NCBI RefSeq assembly: GCF_037975245.1
Contig: NC_092574.1
Coordinates: 71,001 to 135,000, forward strand
DNA length: 64,000 nucleotides
Origin: Apostichopus japonicus
Lineage: Eukaryota; Echinodermata; Holothuroidea; Aspidochirotida; Stichopodidae
Direction: 5' to 3'
The translations under genes and the position numbers were made by a program. Every line of letters begins with the position of its first letter. Positions within the stretch are counted from its first letter, which is position 1. Under the pieces are notes generated by a model. The model saw nothing but the letters and a program-made list of their open reading frames with translations, was not told the origin of the DNA and made no database searches. Positions 24,531-38,122 of this stretch are shown piece by piece.

Positions 24531-27500
24531 TTGATTTATATCAACTGCTGTCGTGGCGCGGTTGGTTGCTCTGTACCTCGAGAGGGTGACGTATTTTGGA
24601 TCGCGGGCTCGAGACCAGGTGGGGGCAGTTTGCTTTTGCCGCGATCTCATACGGTCTCTGGAACTTTAAGTATTAGAAACGAACATAGATTTATATCAAC
24701 TGCTGTCGTGGCGCGGTTGGTTGCTCTGTACCTCGAGAGCGTGACGTATTTTGGATCGCGGGCTCGAGACCAGGTGGGGGCAGTTTGCTTTTGCCGCGAT
24801 CTCATACGGTCTCTGGGAACTTTAAGTATTAGAAACGAACATAGATTTATATCAACTGCTGTCGTGGCGCGGTTGGTTGCTCTGTACCTCGAGAGCGTGA
24901 CGTATTTTGGATCGCGGGCTCGAGACCAGGTGGGGGCAGTTTGCTTTTGCCGCGATCTTATACGGTCTCTGGGAACTTTAAGTATTAGAAACGAACATAG
25001 ACTTATATCAACTGCTGTCGTGGCGCGGTTGGTTGCTCTGTACCTCGAGAGCGTAACGATTTTTGGATCGCGGGCTCGAGACCAGGTGGGGGCAGTTTGC
25101 TTTTGCCGCGATCTTATACGGTCTCTGGGAACTTTAAGTATAAGAAACGAACATAGATTTATATCAACTGCTGTCGTGGCACGGTTGATTGCTCTGTACC
25201 TCGAGAACGTGACGTATTTTGGATCGCGGGCTCGAGACCAGGTGGGGGCAGTTTGCTTTTGCCGCGATCTCATACGGTCTCTGGGAACTTTAAGTATTAG
25301 AAACGAACATAGATTTATATCAACTGCTGTCGTGGCGCGGTTGATTGCTCTGTACCTCGAGAGCGTGACGTATTTTGGATCGCGGGCTCGAGACCAGGTG
25401 GGGGCAGTTTGCTTTTGCCGCGATCTCATACGGTCTCTGGGAACTTTAAGTATTAGAAACGAACATATATTTATATCAACTGCTGTCGTGGCGCGGTTGA
25501 TTGCTCTGTACCTCGAGAGCGTGACGTATTTTGGATCGCGGGCTCGAGACCAGGTGGGGGCAGTTTGCTTTTGCCGCGATCTTATACGGTCTCTGGGAAC
25601 TTGAAGTATTAGAAACGAACATAGATTTATATCAACTGCTGTCGTGGCGCGGTTGGTTGCTCTGTACCTCGAGAGCGTGACGTATTTTGGATCGCGGGCT
25701 CGAGACCAGGTGGGGGCAGTTTGCTTTTGCCGCGATCTTATACGGTCTCTGGGAACTTTAAGTATTAGAAACGAACATAGATTTATATCAACTGCTGTCG
25801 TGGCGCGGTTGGTTGCTCTGTACCTCGAGAGCGTGACGTATTTTGGATCGCGGGCTCGAGACCAGGTGGGGGCAGTTTGCTTTTGCCGCGATCTAATACG
25901 ATCTCTGGAACTTTAAGTATTAGAAACGAACATAGATTTATATCAACTGCTGTCGTGGCGCGGTTGGTTGTGCTCTGTACCTCGAGAGCGTGACGTATTT
26001 GGATCGCGGGCTCGAGACCAGGTGGGGGCAGTTTGCTTTTGCCGCGATCTGGTACGGTCTCTGGGAACTTTAAGTATTAGAAACGAACATAGATTTATAT
26101 CAACTGCTGTCGTGGCGCGGTTGGTTGTGCTCTGTACCTCGAGAGCGTGACGTATTTTGGATCGCGGGCTCGAGACCAGGCCAGCGCAGTTTGCTTTTGC
26201 CGCGATCTAATACGATCTCTGGAACTTTAAGTATTAGAAACAAACATTGATTTATATCAACTGCTGTCGTGGCGCGGTTGGTTGTGCTCTGTACCTCGAG
26301 AGCGTGACGTATTTTGGATCGCGGGCTCGAGACCAGGTGGGGGCAGTTTGCTTTTGCCGCCATCTTATACGGTCTCTGGGAACTTTAAGTATTAGAAACG
26401 AACATAGATTTATATCAACTGCTGTCGTGGCGCGGTTGGTTGCTCTGTACCTCGAGAACGTGACGTATTTTGGATCGCGGGCTCGAGACCAGGTGGGGGC
26501 AGTTTGCTTTTGCCGCGATCTAATTCGATCTCTGGAACTTTAAGTATTAGAAACGAACATAGATTTATATCAACTGCTGTCGTGGCGCGGTTGGTTGTGC
26601 TCTGTACCTCGAGAGCGTGACGTATTTTGGATCGCGGGCTCGAGACCAGGTTGGGGCAGTTTGCTTTTGCCGCGATCTGGTACGGTCTCTGTGAACTTTA
26701 AGTATTAGAAACGATAATAGATTTATATCAACTGCTGTCGTGGCGCGGTTGGTTGTGCTCTGTACCTCGAGAGCGTGACGTATTTTGGATCGCGGGCTCG
26801 AGACCAGGTGGGGGCAGTTTGCTTTTGCCGCGATCTGGTACGGTCTCTGGGAACTTTAAGTATTAGAAACGAACATAGATTTATATCAACTGCTGTCGTG
26901 GCGCGGTTGATTGTGCTCTGTACCTCGAGAGCGTGACGTATTTTGGATCGCGGGCTCGAGACCAGGCCAGCGCAGTTTGCTTTTGCCGCGATCTAATACG
27001 GTCTCTGGAACTTTAAGTATTAGAAACGAACATAGATTTATATCAACTGCTGTCGTGGCGCGGTTGGTTGCTCTGTACCTCGAGAGCGTGACGTATTTTG
27101 GATCGCGGGCTCGAGACCAGGTGGGGGCAGTTTGCTTTTGCCGCGATCTTATACGGTCTCTGGAACTTTAAGTATTAGAAACGAACATAGATTTATATCA
27201 ACTGCTGTCGTGGCGCGGTTGGTTGCTCTGTACCTCGAGAGCGTGACGTATTTTGGATCGCGGGCTCGAGACCAGGTGGGGGCAGTTTGCTTTTGCCGCG
27301 ATCTCATACGGTCTCTGGGAACTTTAAGTATTAGAAACGAACATAGATTTATATCAACTGCTGTCGTGGCGCGGTTGGTTGCTCTGTACCTCGAGAGCGT
27401 GACGTATTTTGGATCGCGGGCTCGAGACCAGGTGGGGGCAGTTTGCTTTTGCCGCGATCTTATACGGTCTCTGGGAACTTTAAGTATTAGAAACGAACAT

Positions 27501-30500
27501 AGATTTATATCAACTGCTGTCGTGGCGCGGTTGGTTGCTCTGTACCTCGAGAGCGTAACGATTTTTGGATCGCGGGCTCGAGACCAGGTGGGGGCAGTTT
27601 GCTTTTGCCGCGATCTAATACGGTCTCTGGGAACTTTAAGTATAAGAAACGAACATAGATTTATATCAACTGCTGTCGTGGCACGGTTGATTGCTCTGTA
27701 CCTCGAGAGCGTGACGTATTTTGGATCGCGGGCTCGAGACCAGGTGGGGGCAGTTTGCTTTTGCCGCGATCTCATACGGTCTCTGGGAACTTTAAGTATT
27801 AGAAACGAACATAGATTTATATCAACTGCTGTCGTGGCGCGGTTGATTGCTCTGTACCTCGAGAGCGTGACGTATTTTGGATCGCGGGCTCGAGACCAGG
27901 TGGGGGCAGTTTGCTTTTGCCGCGATCTCATACGGTCTCTGGGAACTTTAAGTATTAGAAACGAACATAGATTTATATCAACTGCTGTCGTGGCGCGGTT
28001 GATTGCTCTGTACCTCGAGAGCGTGACGTATTTTGGATCGCGGGCTCGAGACCAGGTGGGGGCAGTTTGCTTTTGCCGCGATCTTATACGGTCTCTGGGA
28101 ACTTGAAGTATTAGAAACGAACATAGATTTATATCAACTGCTGTCGTGGCGCGGTTGATTGCTCTGTACCTCGAGAGCGTGACGTATTTTGGATCGCGGG
28201 CTCGAGACCAGGTGGGGGCAGTTTGCTTTTGCCGCGATCTTATACGGTCTCTGGGAACTTTAAGTATTAGAAACGAACATAGATTTATATCAACTGCTGT
28301 CGTGGCGCGGTTGGTTGCTCTGTACCTCGAGAGCGTGACGTATTTTGGATCGCGGGCTCGAGACCAGGTGGGGGCAGTTTGCTTTTGCCGCGATCTAATA
28401 CGATCTCTGGAACTTTAAGTATTAGAAACGAACATAGATTTATATCAACTGCTGTCGTGGCGCGGTTGGTTGTGCTCTGTACCTCGAGAGCGTGACGTAT
28501 TTGGATCGCGGGCTCGAGACCAGGTGGGGGCAGTTTGCTTTTGCCGCGATCTGGTACGGTCTCTGGGAACTTTAAGTATTAGAAACGAACATAGATTTAT
28601 ATCAACTGCTGTCGTGGCGCGGTTGGTTGTGCTCTGTACCTCGAGAGCGTGACGTATTTTGGATCGCGGGCTCGAGACCAGGCCAGCGCAGTTTGCTTTT
28701 GCCGCGATCTAATACGATCTCTGGAACTTTAAGTATTAGAAACAAACATTGATTTATATCAACTGCTGTCGTGGCGCGGTTGGTTGTGCTCTGTACCTCG
28801 AGAGCGTGACGTATTTTGGATCGCGGGCTCGAGACCAGGTGGGGGCAGTTTGCTTTTGCCGCGATCTTATACGGTCTCTGGAACTTTAAGTATTAGAACC
28901 GAACATAGATTTATATCAACTGCTGTCGTGGCGCGGTTGGTTGCTCTGTACCTCGAGAGCGTGATGTATTTTGGATCGCGGGCTCGAGACCAGGTGGGGG
29001 CAGTTTGCTTTTGCCGCGATCTCATACGGTCTCTGGGAACTTTAAGTATTAGAAACGAACATAGATTTATATCAACTGCTGTCGTGGCGCGGTTGGTTGC
29101 TCTGTACCTCGAGAGCGTGACGTATTTTGGATCGCGGGCTCGAGACCAGGTGGGGGCAGTTTGCTTTTGCCGCGATCTTATACGGTCTCTGGGAACTTTA
29201 AGTATTAGAAACGAACATAGATTTATATCAACTGCTGTCGTGGCGCGGTTGGTTGCTCTGTACCTCGAGAGCGTAACGATTTTTGGATCGCGGGCTCGAG
29301 ACCAGGTGGGGGCAGTTTGCTTTTGCCGCGATCTAATACGGTCTCTGGGAACTTTAAGTATAAGAAACGAACATAGATTTATATCAACTGCTGTCGTGGC
29401 ACGGTTGATTGCTCTGTACCTCGAGAGCGTGACGTATTTTGGATCGCGGGCTCGAGACCAGGTGGGGGCAGTTTGCTTTTGCCGCGATCTCATACGGTCT
29501 CTGGGAACTTTAAGTATTAGAAACGAACATAGATTTATATCAACTGCTGTCGTGGCGCGGTTGATTGCTCTGTACCTCGAGAGCGTGACGTATTTTGGAT
29601 CGCGGGCTCGAGACCAGGTGGGGGCAGTTTGCTTTTGCCGCGATCTAATACGATCTCTGGAACTTTAAGTATTAGAAACAAACATTGATTTATATCAACT
29701 GCTGTCGTGGCGCGGTTGGTTGCTCTGTACCTCGAGAGGGTGACGTATTTTGGATCGCGGCTCGAGACCAGGTGGGGGCAGTTTGCTTTTGCCGCGATCT
29801 GGTACGGTCTCTGGGAACTTTAAGTATTAGAAACGATAATAGATTTATATCAACTGCTGTCGTGGCGCGGTTGGTTGTGCTCTGTACCTCGAGAGCGTGA
29901 CGTATTTTGGATCGCGGGCTCGAGACCAGGTGGGGGCAGTTTGCTTTTGCCGCGATCTGGTACGGTCTCTGGGAACTTTAAGTATTAGAAACGAACATAG
30001 ATTTATATCAACTGCTGTCGTGGCGCGGTTGGTTGTGCTCTGTACCTCGAGAGCGTGACGTATTTTGGATCGCGGGCTCGAGACCAGGTGGGGGCAGTTT
30101 GCTTTTGCCGCGATCTCATACGGTCTCTGGGAACTTTAAGTATTAGAAACGAACATAGATTTATATCAACTGCTGTCGTGGCGCGGTTGATTGCTCTGTA
30201 CCTCGAGAGCGTGACGTATTTTGGATCGCGGGCTCGAGACCAGGTGGGGGCAGTTTGCTTTTGCCGCGATCTCATACGGTCTCTGGGAACTTTAAGTATT
30301 AGAAACGAACATAGATTTATATCAACTGCTGTCGTGGCGCGGTTGATTGCTCTGTACCTCGAGAGCGTGACGTATTTTGGATCGCGGGCTCGAGACCAGG
30401 TGGGGGCAGTTTGCTTTTGCCGCGATCTTATACGGTCTCTGGGAACTTGAAGTATTAGAAACGAACATAGATTTATATCAACTGCTGTCGTGGCGCGGTT

Positions 30501-33500
30501 GATTGCTCTGTACCTCGAGAGCGTGACGTATTTTGGATCGCGGGCTCGAGACCAGGTGGGGGCAGTTTGCTTTTGCCGCGATCTTATACGGTCTCTGGGA
30601 ACTTTAAGTATTAGAAACGAACATAGATTTATATCAACTGCTGTCGTGGCGCGGTTGGTTGCTCTGTACCTCGAGAGCGTGACGTATTTTGGATCGCGGG
30701 CTCGAGACCAGGTGGGGGCAGTTTGCTTTTGCCGCGATCTAATACGATCTCTGGAACTTTAAGTATTAGAAACGAACATAGATTTATATCAACTGCTGTC
30801 GTGGCGCGGTTGGTTGTGCTCTGTACCTCGAGAGCGTGACGTATTTGGATCGCGGGCTCGAGACCAGGTGGGGGCAGTTTGCTTTTGCCGCGATCTGGTA
30901 CGGTCTCTGGGAACTTTAAGTATTAGAAACGAACATAGATTTATATCAACTGCTGTCGTGGCGCGGTTGGTTGTGCTCTGTACCTCGAGAGCGTGACGTA
31001 TTTTGGATCGCGGGCTCGAGACCAGGCCAGCGCAGTTTGCTTTTGCCGCGATCTAATACGATCTCTGGAACTTTAAGTATTAGAAACAAACATTGATTTA
31101 TATCAACTGCTGTCGTGGCGCGGTTGGTTGTGCTCTGTACCTCGAGAGCGTGACGTATTTTGGATCGCGGGCTCGAGACCAGGTGGGGGCAGTTTGCTTT
31201 TACCGCGATCTTATACGGTCGCTGGAACTTTAAGTATTAGAACCGAACATAGATTTATATCAACTGCTGTCGTGGCGCGGTTGGTTGCTCTGTACCTCGA
31301 GAGCGTGATGTATTTTGGATCGCGGGCTCGAGACCAGGCCAGCGCAGTTTGCTTTTGCTGCGATCTAATACGATCTCTGGAACTTTAAGTATTAGAAACA
31401 AACATTGATTTATATCAACTGCTGTCGTGGCGCGGTTGGTTGTGCTCTGTACCTCGAGAGCGTGACGTATTTTGGATCGCGGGCTCGAGACCAGGTGGGG
31501 GCAGTTTGCTTTTACCGCGATCTTATACGGTCGCTGGAACTTTAAGTATTAGAACCGAACATAGATTTATATCAACTGCTGTCGTGGCGCGGTTGGTTGC
31601 TCTGTACCTCGAGAGCGTGATGTATTTTGGATCGCGGGCTCGAGACCAGGTGGGGGCAGTTTGCTTTTGCCGCGATCTTATACGGTCTCTGGGAACTTTA
31701 AGTATTAGAAACGAACATAGATTTATATCAACTGCTGTCGTGGCGCGGTTGGTTGCTCTGTACCTCGAGAGCGTGACGTATTTTGGATCGCGGGCTCGAG
31801 ACCAGGTGGGGGCAGTTTGCTTTTGCCGCGATCTTATACGGTCTCTGGGAACTTTAAGTATTAGAAACGAACATAGATTTATATCAACTGCTGTCGTGGC
31901 GCGGTTGGTTGCTCTGTACCTCGAGAGCGTAACGATTTTTGGATCGCGGGCTCGAGACCAGGTGGGGGCAGTTTGCTTTTGCCGCGATCTAATACGGTCT
32001 CTGGGAACTTTAAGTATAAGAAACGAACATAGATTTATATCAACTGCTGTCGTGGCACGGTTGATTGCTCTGTACCTCGAGAGCGTGACGTATTTTGGAT
32101 CGCGGGCTCGAGACCAGGTGGGGGCAGTTTGCTTTTGCCGCGATCTCATACGGTCTCTGGGAACTTTAAGTATTAGAAACGAACATAGATTTATATCAAC
32201 TGCTGTCGTGGCGCGGTTGATTGCTCTGTACCTCGAGAGCGTGACGTATTTTGGATCGCGGGCTCGAGACCAGGTGGGGGCAGTTTGCTTTTGCCGCGAT
32301 CTAATACGATCTCTGGAACTTTAAGTATTAGAAACAAACATTGATTTATATCAACTGCTGTCGTGGCGCGGTTGGTTGCTCTGTACCTCGAGAGGGTGAC
32401 GTATTTTGGATCGCGGCTCGAGACCAGGTGGGGGCAGTTTGCTTTTGCCGCGATCTGGTACGGTCTCTGGGAACTTTAAGTATTAGAAACGATAATAGAT
32501 TTATATCAACTGCTGTCGTGGCGCGGTTGGTTGTGCTCTGTACCTCGAGAGCGTGACGTATTTTGGATCGCGGGCTCGAGACCAGGTGGGGGCAGTTTGC
32601 TTTTGCCGCGATCTGGTACGGTCTCTGGGAACTTTAAGTATTAGAAACGAACATAGATTTATATCAACTGCTGTCGTGGCGCGGTTGGTTGTGCTCTGTA
32701 CCTCGAGAGCGTGACGTATTTTGGATCGCGGGCTCGAGACCAGGCCAGCGCAGTTTGCTTTTGCCGCGATCTAATACGATCTCTGGAACTTTAAGTATTA
32801 GAAACAAACATTGATTTATATCAACTGCTGTCGTGGCGCGGTTGGTTGCTCTGTACCTCGAGAGGGTGACGTATTTTGGATCGCGGGCTCGAGACCAGGT
32901 GGGGGCAGTTTGCTTTTACCGCGATCTCATACGGTCTCTGGAACTTTAAGTATTAGAAACGAACATAGATTTATATCAACTGCTGTCGTGGCGCGGTTGG
33001 TTGCTCTGTACCTCGAGAGCGTGACGTATTTTGGATCGCGGGCTCGAGACCAGGTGGGGGCAGTTTGCTTTTGCCGCGATCTCATACGGTCTCTGGGAAC
33101 TTTAAGTATTAGAAACGAACATAGATTTATATCAACTGCTGTCGTGGCGCAGTTGGTTGCTCTGTACCTCGAGAGCGTGACGTATTTTGGATCGCGGGCT
33201 CGAGACCAGGTGGGGGCAGTTTGCTTTTGCCGCGATCTTATACGGTCTCTGGGAACTTTAAGTATTAGAAACGAACATAGATTTATATCAACTGCTGTCG
33301 TGGCGCGGTTGGTTGCTCTGTACCTCGAGAGCGTAACGATTTTTGGATCGCGGGCTCGAGACCAGGTGGGGGCAGTTTGCTTTTGCCGCGATCTAATACG
33401 CTCTCTGGGAACTTTAAGTATAAGAAACGAACATAGATTTATATCAACTGTTGTCGTGGCACGGTTGATTGCTCTGTACCTCGAGAGCGTGACGTATTTT

Positions 33501-34230
33501 GGATCGCGGGCTCGAGACCAGGTGGGGGCAGTTTGCTTTTGCCGCGATCTCATACGGTCTCTGGGAACTTTAAGTATTAGAAACGAACATAGATTTATAT
33601 CAACTGCTGTCGTGGCGCGGTTGATTGCTCTGTACCTCGAGAGCGTGACGTATTTTGGATCGCGGGCTCGAGACCAGGTGGGGGCAGTTTGCTTTTGCCG
33701 CGATCTCATACGGTCTCTGGGAACTTTAAGTATTAGAAACGAACATAGATTTATATCAACTGCTGTCGTGGCGCGGTTGATTGCTCTGTACCTCGAGAGC
33801 GTGACGTATTTTGGATCGCGGGCTCGAGACCAGGTGGGGGCAGTTTGCTTTTGCCGCGATCTTATACGGTCTCTGGGAACTTGAAGTATTAGAAACGAAC
33901 ATAGATTTATATCAACTGCTGTCGTGGCGCGGTTGATTGCTCTGTACCTCGAGAGCGTGACGTATTTTGGATCGCGGGCTCGAGACCAGGTGGGGGCAGT
34001 TTGCTTTTGCCGCGATCTTATACGGTCTCTGGGAACTTTAAGTATTAGAAACGAACATAGATTTATATCAACTGCTGTCGTGGCGCGGTTGATTGCTCTG
34101 TACCTCGAGAGCGTGACGTATTTTGGATCGCGGGCTCGAGACCAGGTGGGGGCAGTTTGCTTTTGCCGCGATCTTATACGGTCTCTGGGAACTTGAAGTA
34201 TTAGAAACGAACATAGATTTATATCAACTG
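24531..34230 (+). repeat. Higher-order repeats of about 2.3-2.7 kb in the right part of the array
   Basis: A characteristic run of about 15-17 variant monomers recurs. It contains CCAGCGCAG monomers, AACAAACATTGATTT monomers, a TATTTGGATC deletion monomer, a GAACTTGAAG monomer and a GTATAAGAAACG monomer. Offsets between equivalent positions are 2502 bp (25644 to 28146), 2344 bp (28146 to 30490), 2656 bp (28784 to 31440 and 29685 to 32341) and 8280 bp (24531 to 32811). The 2656-bp spacing equals 2344 plus 312 because a dimer at 31128-31439 is locally duplicated. The varying unit length shows continuing gain and loss of whole monomers. Confidence 0.85.
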
Positions 34231-37200
34231 CTGTCGTGGCGCGGTTGATTGCTCTGTACCTCGAGAGCGTGACGTATTTTGGATCGCGGGCTCGAGACCA
34301 GGCCAGCGCAGTTTGCTTTTGCCGCGATCTAATACGATCTCTGGAACTTTAAGTATTAGAAACAAACATTGATTTATATCAACTGCTGTCGTGGCGCGGT
34401 TGGTTGCTCTGTACCTCGAGAGCGTGACGTATTTTGGATCGCGGGCTCGAGACCAGGTGGGGGCAGTTTGCTTTTACCGCGATCTCATACGGTCTCTGGA
34501 ACTTTAAGTATTAGAAACGAACATAGATTTATATCAACTGCTGTCGTGGCGCGGTTGGTTGCTCTGTACCTCGAGAGCGTGACGTATTTTGGATCGCGGG
34601 CTCGAGACCAGGTGGGGGCAGTTTGCTTTTGCCGCGATCTTATACGGTCTCTGGGAACTTTAAGTATTAGAAACGAACATAGATTTATATCAACTGCTGT
34701 CGTGGCGCGGTTGGTTGCTCTGTACCTCGAGAGCGTGACGTATTTTGGATCGCGGGCTCGAGACCAGGTGGGGGCAGTTTGCTTTTGCCGCGATCTCATA
34801 CGGTCTCTGGGAACTTTAAGTATTAGAAACGAACATAGATTTATATCAACTGCTGTCGTGGCGCGGTTGGTTGCTCTGTACCTCGAGAGCGTGACGTATT
34901 TTGGATCGCGGGCTCGAGACCAGGTGGGGGCAGTTTGCTTTTGCCGCGATCTAATACGATCTCTGGAACTTTAAGTATTAGAAACGAACATAGATTTATA
35001 TCAACTGCTGTCGTGGCGCGGTTGGTTGTGCTCTGTACCTCGAGAGCGTGACGTATTTGGATCGCGGGCTCGAGACCAGGTGGGGGCAGTTTGCTTTTGC
35101 CGCGATCTGGTACGGTCTCTGGGAACTTTAAGTATTAGAAACGAACATAGATTTATATCAACTGCTGTCGTGGCGCGGTTGGTTGTGCTCTGTACCTCGA
35201 GAGCGTGACGTATTTTGGATCGCGGGCTCGAGACCAGGTGGGGGCAGTTTGCTTTTGCCGCGATCTAATACGATCTCTGGAACTTTAAGTATTAGAAACA
35301 AACATTGATTTATATCAACTGCTGTCGTGGCGCGGTTGGTTGTGCTCTGTACCTCGAGAGCGTGACGTATTTTGGATCGCGGGCTCGAGACCAGGTGGGG
35401 GCAGTTTGCTTTTACCGCGATCTAATACGATCTCTGGAACTTTAAGTATTAGAAACGAACATAGATTTATATCAACTGCTGTCGTGGCGCGGTTGGTTGT
35501 GCTCTGTACCTCGAGAGCGTGACGTATTTGGATCGCGGGCTCGAGACCAGGTGGGGGCAGTTTGCTTTTGCCGCGATCTGGTACGGTCTCTGGGAACTTT
35601 AAGTATTAGAAACGAACATAGATTTATATCAACTGCTGTCGTGGCGCGGTTGGTTGTGCTCTGTACCTCGAGAGCGTGACGTATTTTGGATCGCGGGCTC
35701 GAGACCAGGTGGGGGCAGTTTGCTTTTGCCGCGATCTAATACGATCTCTGGAACTTTAAGTATTAGAAACAAACATTGATTTATATCAACTGCTGTCGTG
35801 GCGCGGTTGGTTGTGCTCTGTACCTCGAGAGCGTGACGTATTTTGGATCGCGGGCTCGAGACCAGGTGGGGGCAGTTTGCTTTTACCGCGATCTTATACG
35901 GTCTCTGGAACTTTAAGTATTAGAACCGAACATAGATTTATATCAACTGCTGTCGTGGCGCGGTTGGTTGCTCTGTACCTCGAGAGCGTGATGTATTTTG
36001 GATCGCGGGCTCGAGACCAGGTGGGGGCAGTTTGCTTTTGCCGCGATCTTATACGGTCTCTGGGAACTTTAAGTATTAGAAACGAACATAGATTTATATC
36101 AACTGCTGTCGTGGCGCGGTTGGTTGCTCTGTACCTCGAGAGCGTGACGTATTTTGGATCGCGGGCTCGAGACCAGGTGGGGGCAGTTTGCTTTTGCCGC
36201 GATCTTATACGGTCTCTGGGAACTTTAAGTATTAGAAACGAACATAGATTTATATCAACTGCTGTCGTGGCGCGGTTGATTGCTCTGTACCTCGAGAGCG
36301 TGACGTATTTTGGATCGCGGGCTCGAGACCAGGTGGGGGCAGTTTGCTTTTGCCGCGATCTCATACGGTCTCTGGGAACTTTAAGTATTAGAAACGAACA
36401 TAGATTTATATCAACTGCTGTCGTGGCGCGGTTGGTTGCTCTGTACCTCGAGAGCGTGACGTATTTTGGATCGCGGGCTCGAGACCAGGTGGGGGCAGTT
36501 TGCTTTTGCCGCGATCTTATACGGTCTCTGGGAACTTTAAGTATTAGAAACGAACATAGATTTATATCAACTGCTGTCGTGGCGCGGTTGGTTGCTCTGT
36601 ACCTCGAGAGCGTGACGTATTTTGGATCGCGGGCTCGAGACCAGGTGGGGGCAGTTTGCTTTTGCCGCGATCTGGTACGGTCTCTGGGAACTTTAAGTAT
36701 TAGAAACGAACATAGATTTATATCAACTGCTGTCGTGGCGCGGTTGGTTGCTCTGTACCTCGAGAGCGTGACGTATTTTGGATCGCGGGCTCGAGACCAG
36801 GTGGGGGCAGTTTGCTTTTGCCGCGATCTGGTACGGTCTCTGGGAACTTTAAGTATTAGAAACGAACATAGATTTATATCAACTGCTGTCGTGGCGCGGT
36901 TGGTTGTGCTCTGTACCTCGAGAGCGTGACGTATTTTGGATCGCGGGCTCGAGACCAGGCCAGCGCAGTTTGCTTTTGCCGCGATCTAATACGATCTCTG
37001 GAACTTTAAGTATTAGAAACAAACATTGATTTATATCAACTTCTGTCGTGGCGCGGTTGGTTGTGCTCTGTACCTCGAGAGCGTGACGTATTTTGGATCG
37101 CGGGCTCGAGACCAGGTGGGGGCAGTTTGCTTTTACCGCGATCTTATACGGTCTCTGGAACTTTAAGTATTAGAAACGAACATAGATTTATATCAACTGC

Positions 37201-38122
37201 TGTCGTGGCGCGGTTGGTTGTGCTCTGTACCTCGAGAGCGTGACGTATTTTGGATCGCGGGCTCGAGACCAGGTGGGGGCAGTTTGCTTTTGCCGCGATC
37301 TCATACGGTCTCTGGGAACTTTAAGTATTAGAAACGAACATAGATTTATATCAACTGCTGTCGTGGCGCGGTTGGTTGCTCTGTACCTCGAGAGCGTGAC
37401 GTATTTTGGATCGCGGGCTCGAGACCAGGTGGGGGCAGTTTGCTTTTGCCGCGATCTCATACGGTCTCTGGGAACTTTAAGTATTAGAAACGAACATAGA
37501 TTTATATCAACTGCTGTCGTGGCGCGGTTGGTTGCTCTGTACCTCGAGAGCGTGACGTATTTTGGATCGCGGGCTCGAGACCAGGTGGGGGCAGTTTGCT
37601 TTTGCCGCGATCTAATACGATCTCTGGAACTTTAAGTATTAGAAACAAACATTGATTTATATCAACTGCTGTCGTGGCGCGGTTGGTTGTGCTCTGTACC
37701 TCGAGAGCGTGACGTATTTTGGATCGCGGGCTCGAGACCAGGTGGGGGCAGTTTGCTTTTGCCGCGATCTCATACGGTCTCTGGAACTTAAAGTATTAGA
37801 AACGAACATAGATTTATATCAACTGCTGTCGTGGCGCGGTTGGTTGTGCTCTGTACCTCGAGAGCGTGACGTATTTTGGATCGCGGGCTCGAGACCATGC
37901 CAGCGCAGTTTGCTTTTGCCGCGATCTTATACGGTCTCTGGAACTTTAAGTATTAGAAACGAACATAGATTTATATCAACTGCTGTCGTGGCGCGGTTGG
38001 TTGTGCTCTGTACCTCGAGAGCGTGACGTATTTTGGATCGCGGGCTCGAGACCAGGTGGGGGCAGTTTGCTTTTGCCGCGATCTAATACGATCTCTGGAA
38101 CTTTAAGTATTAGAAACAAACA

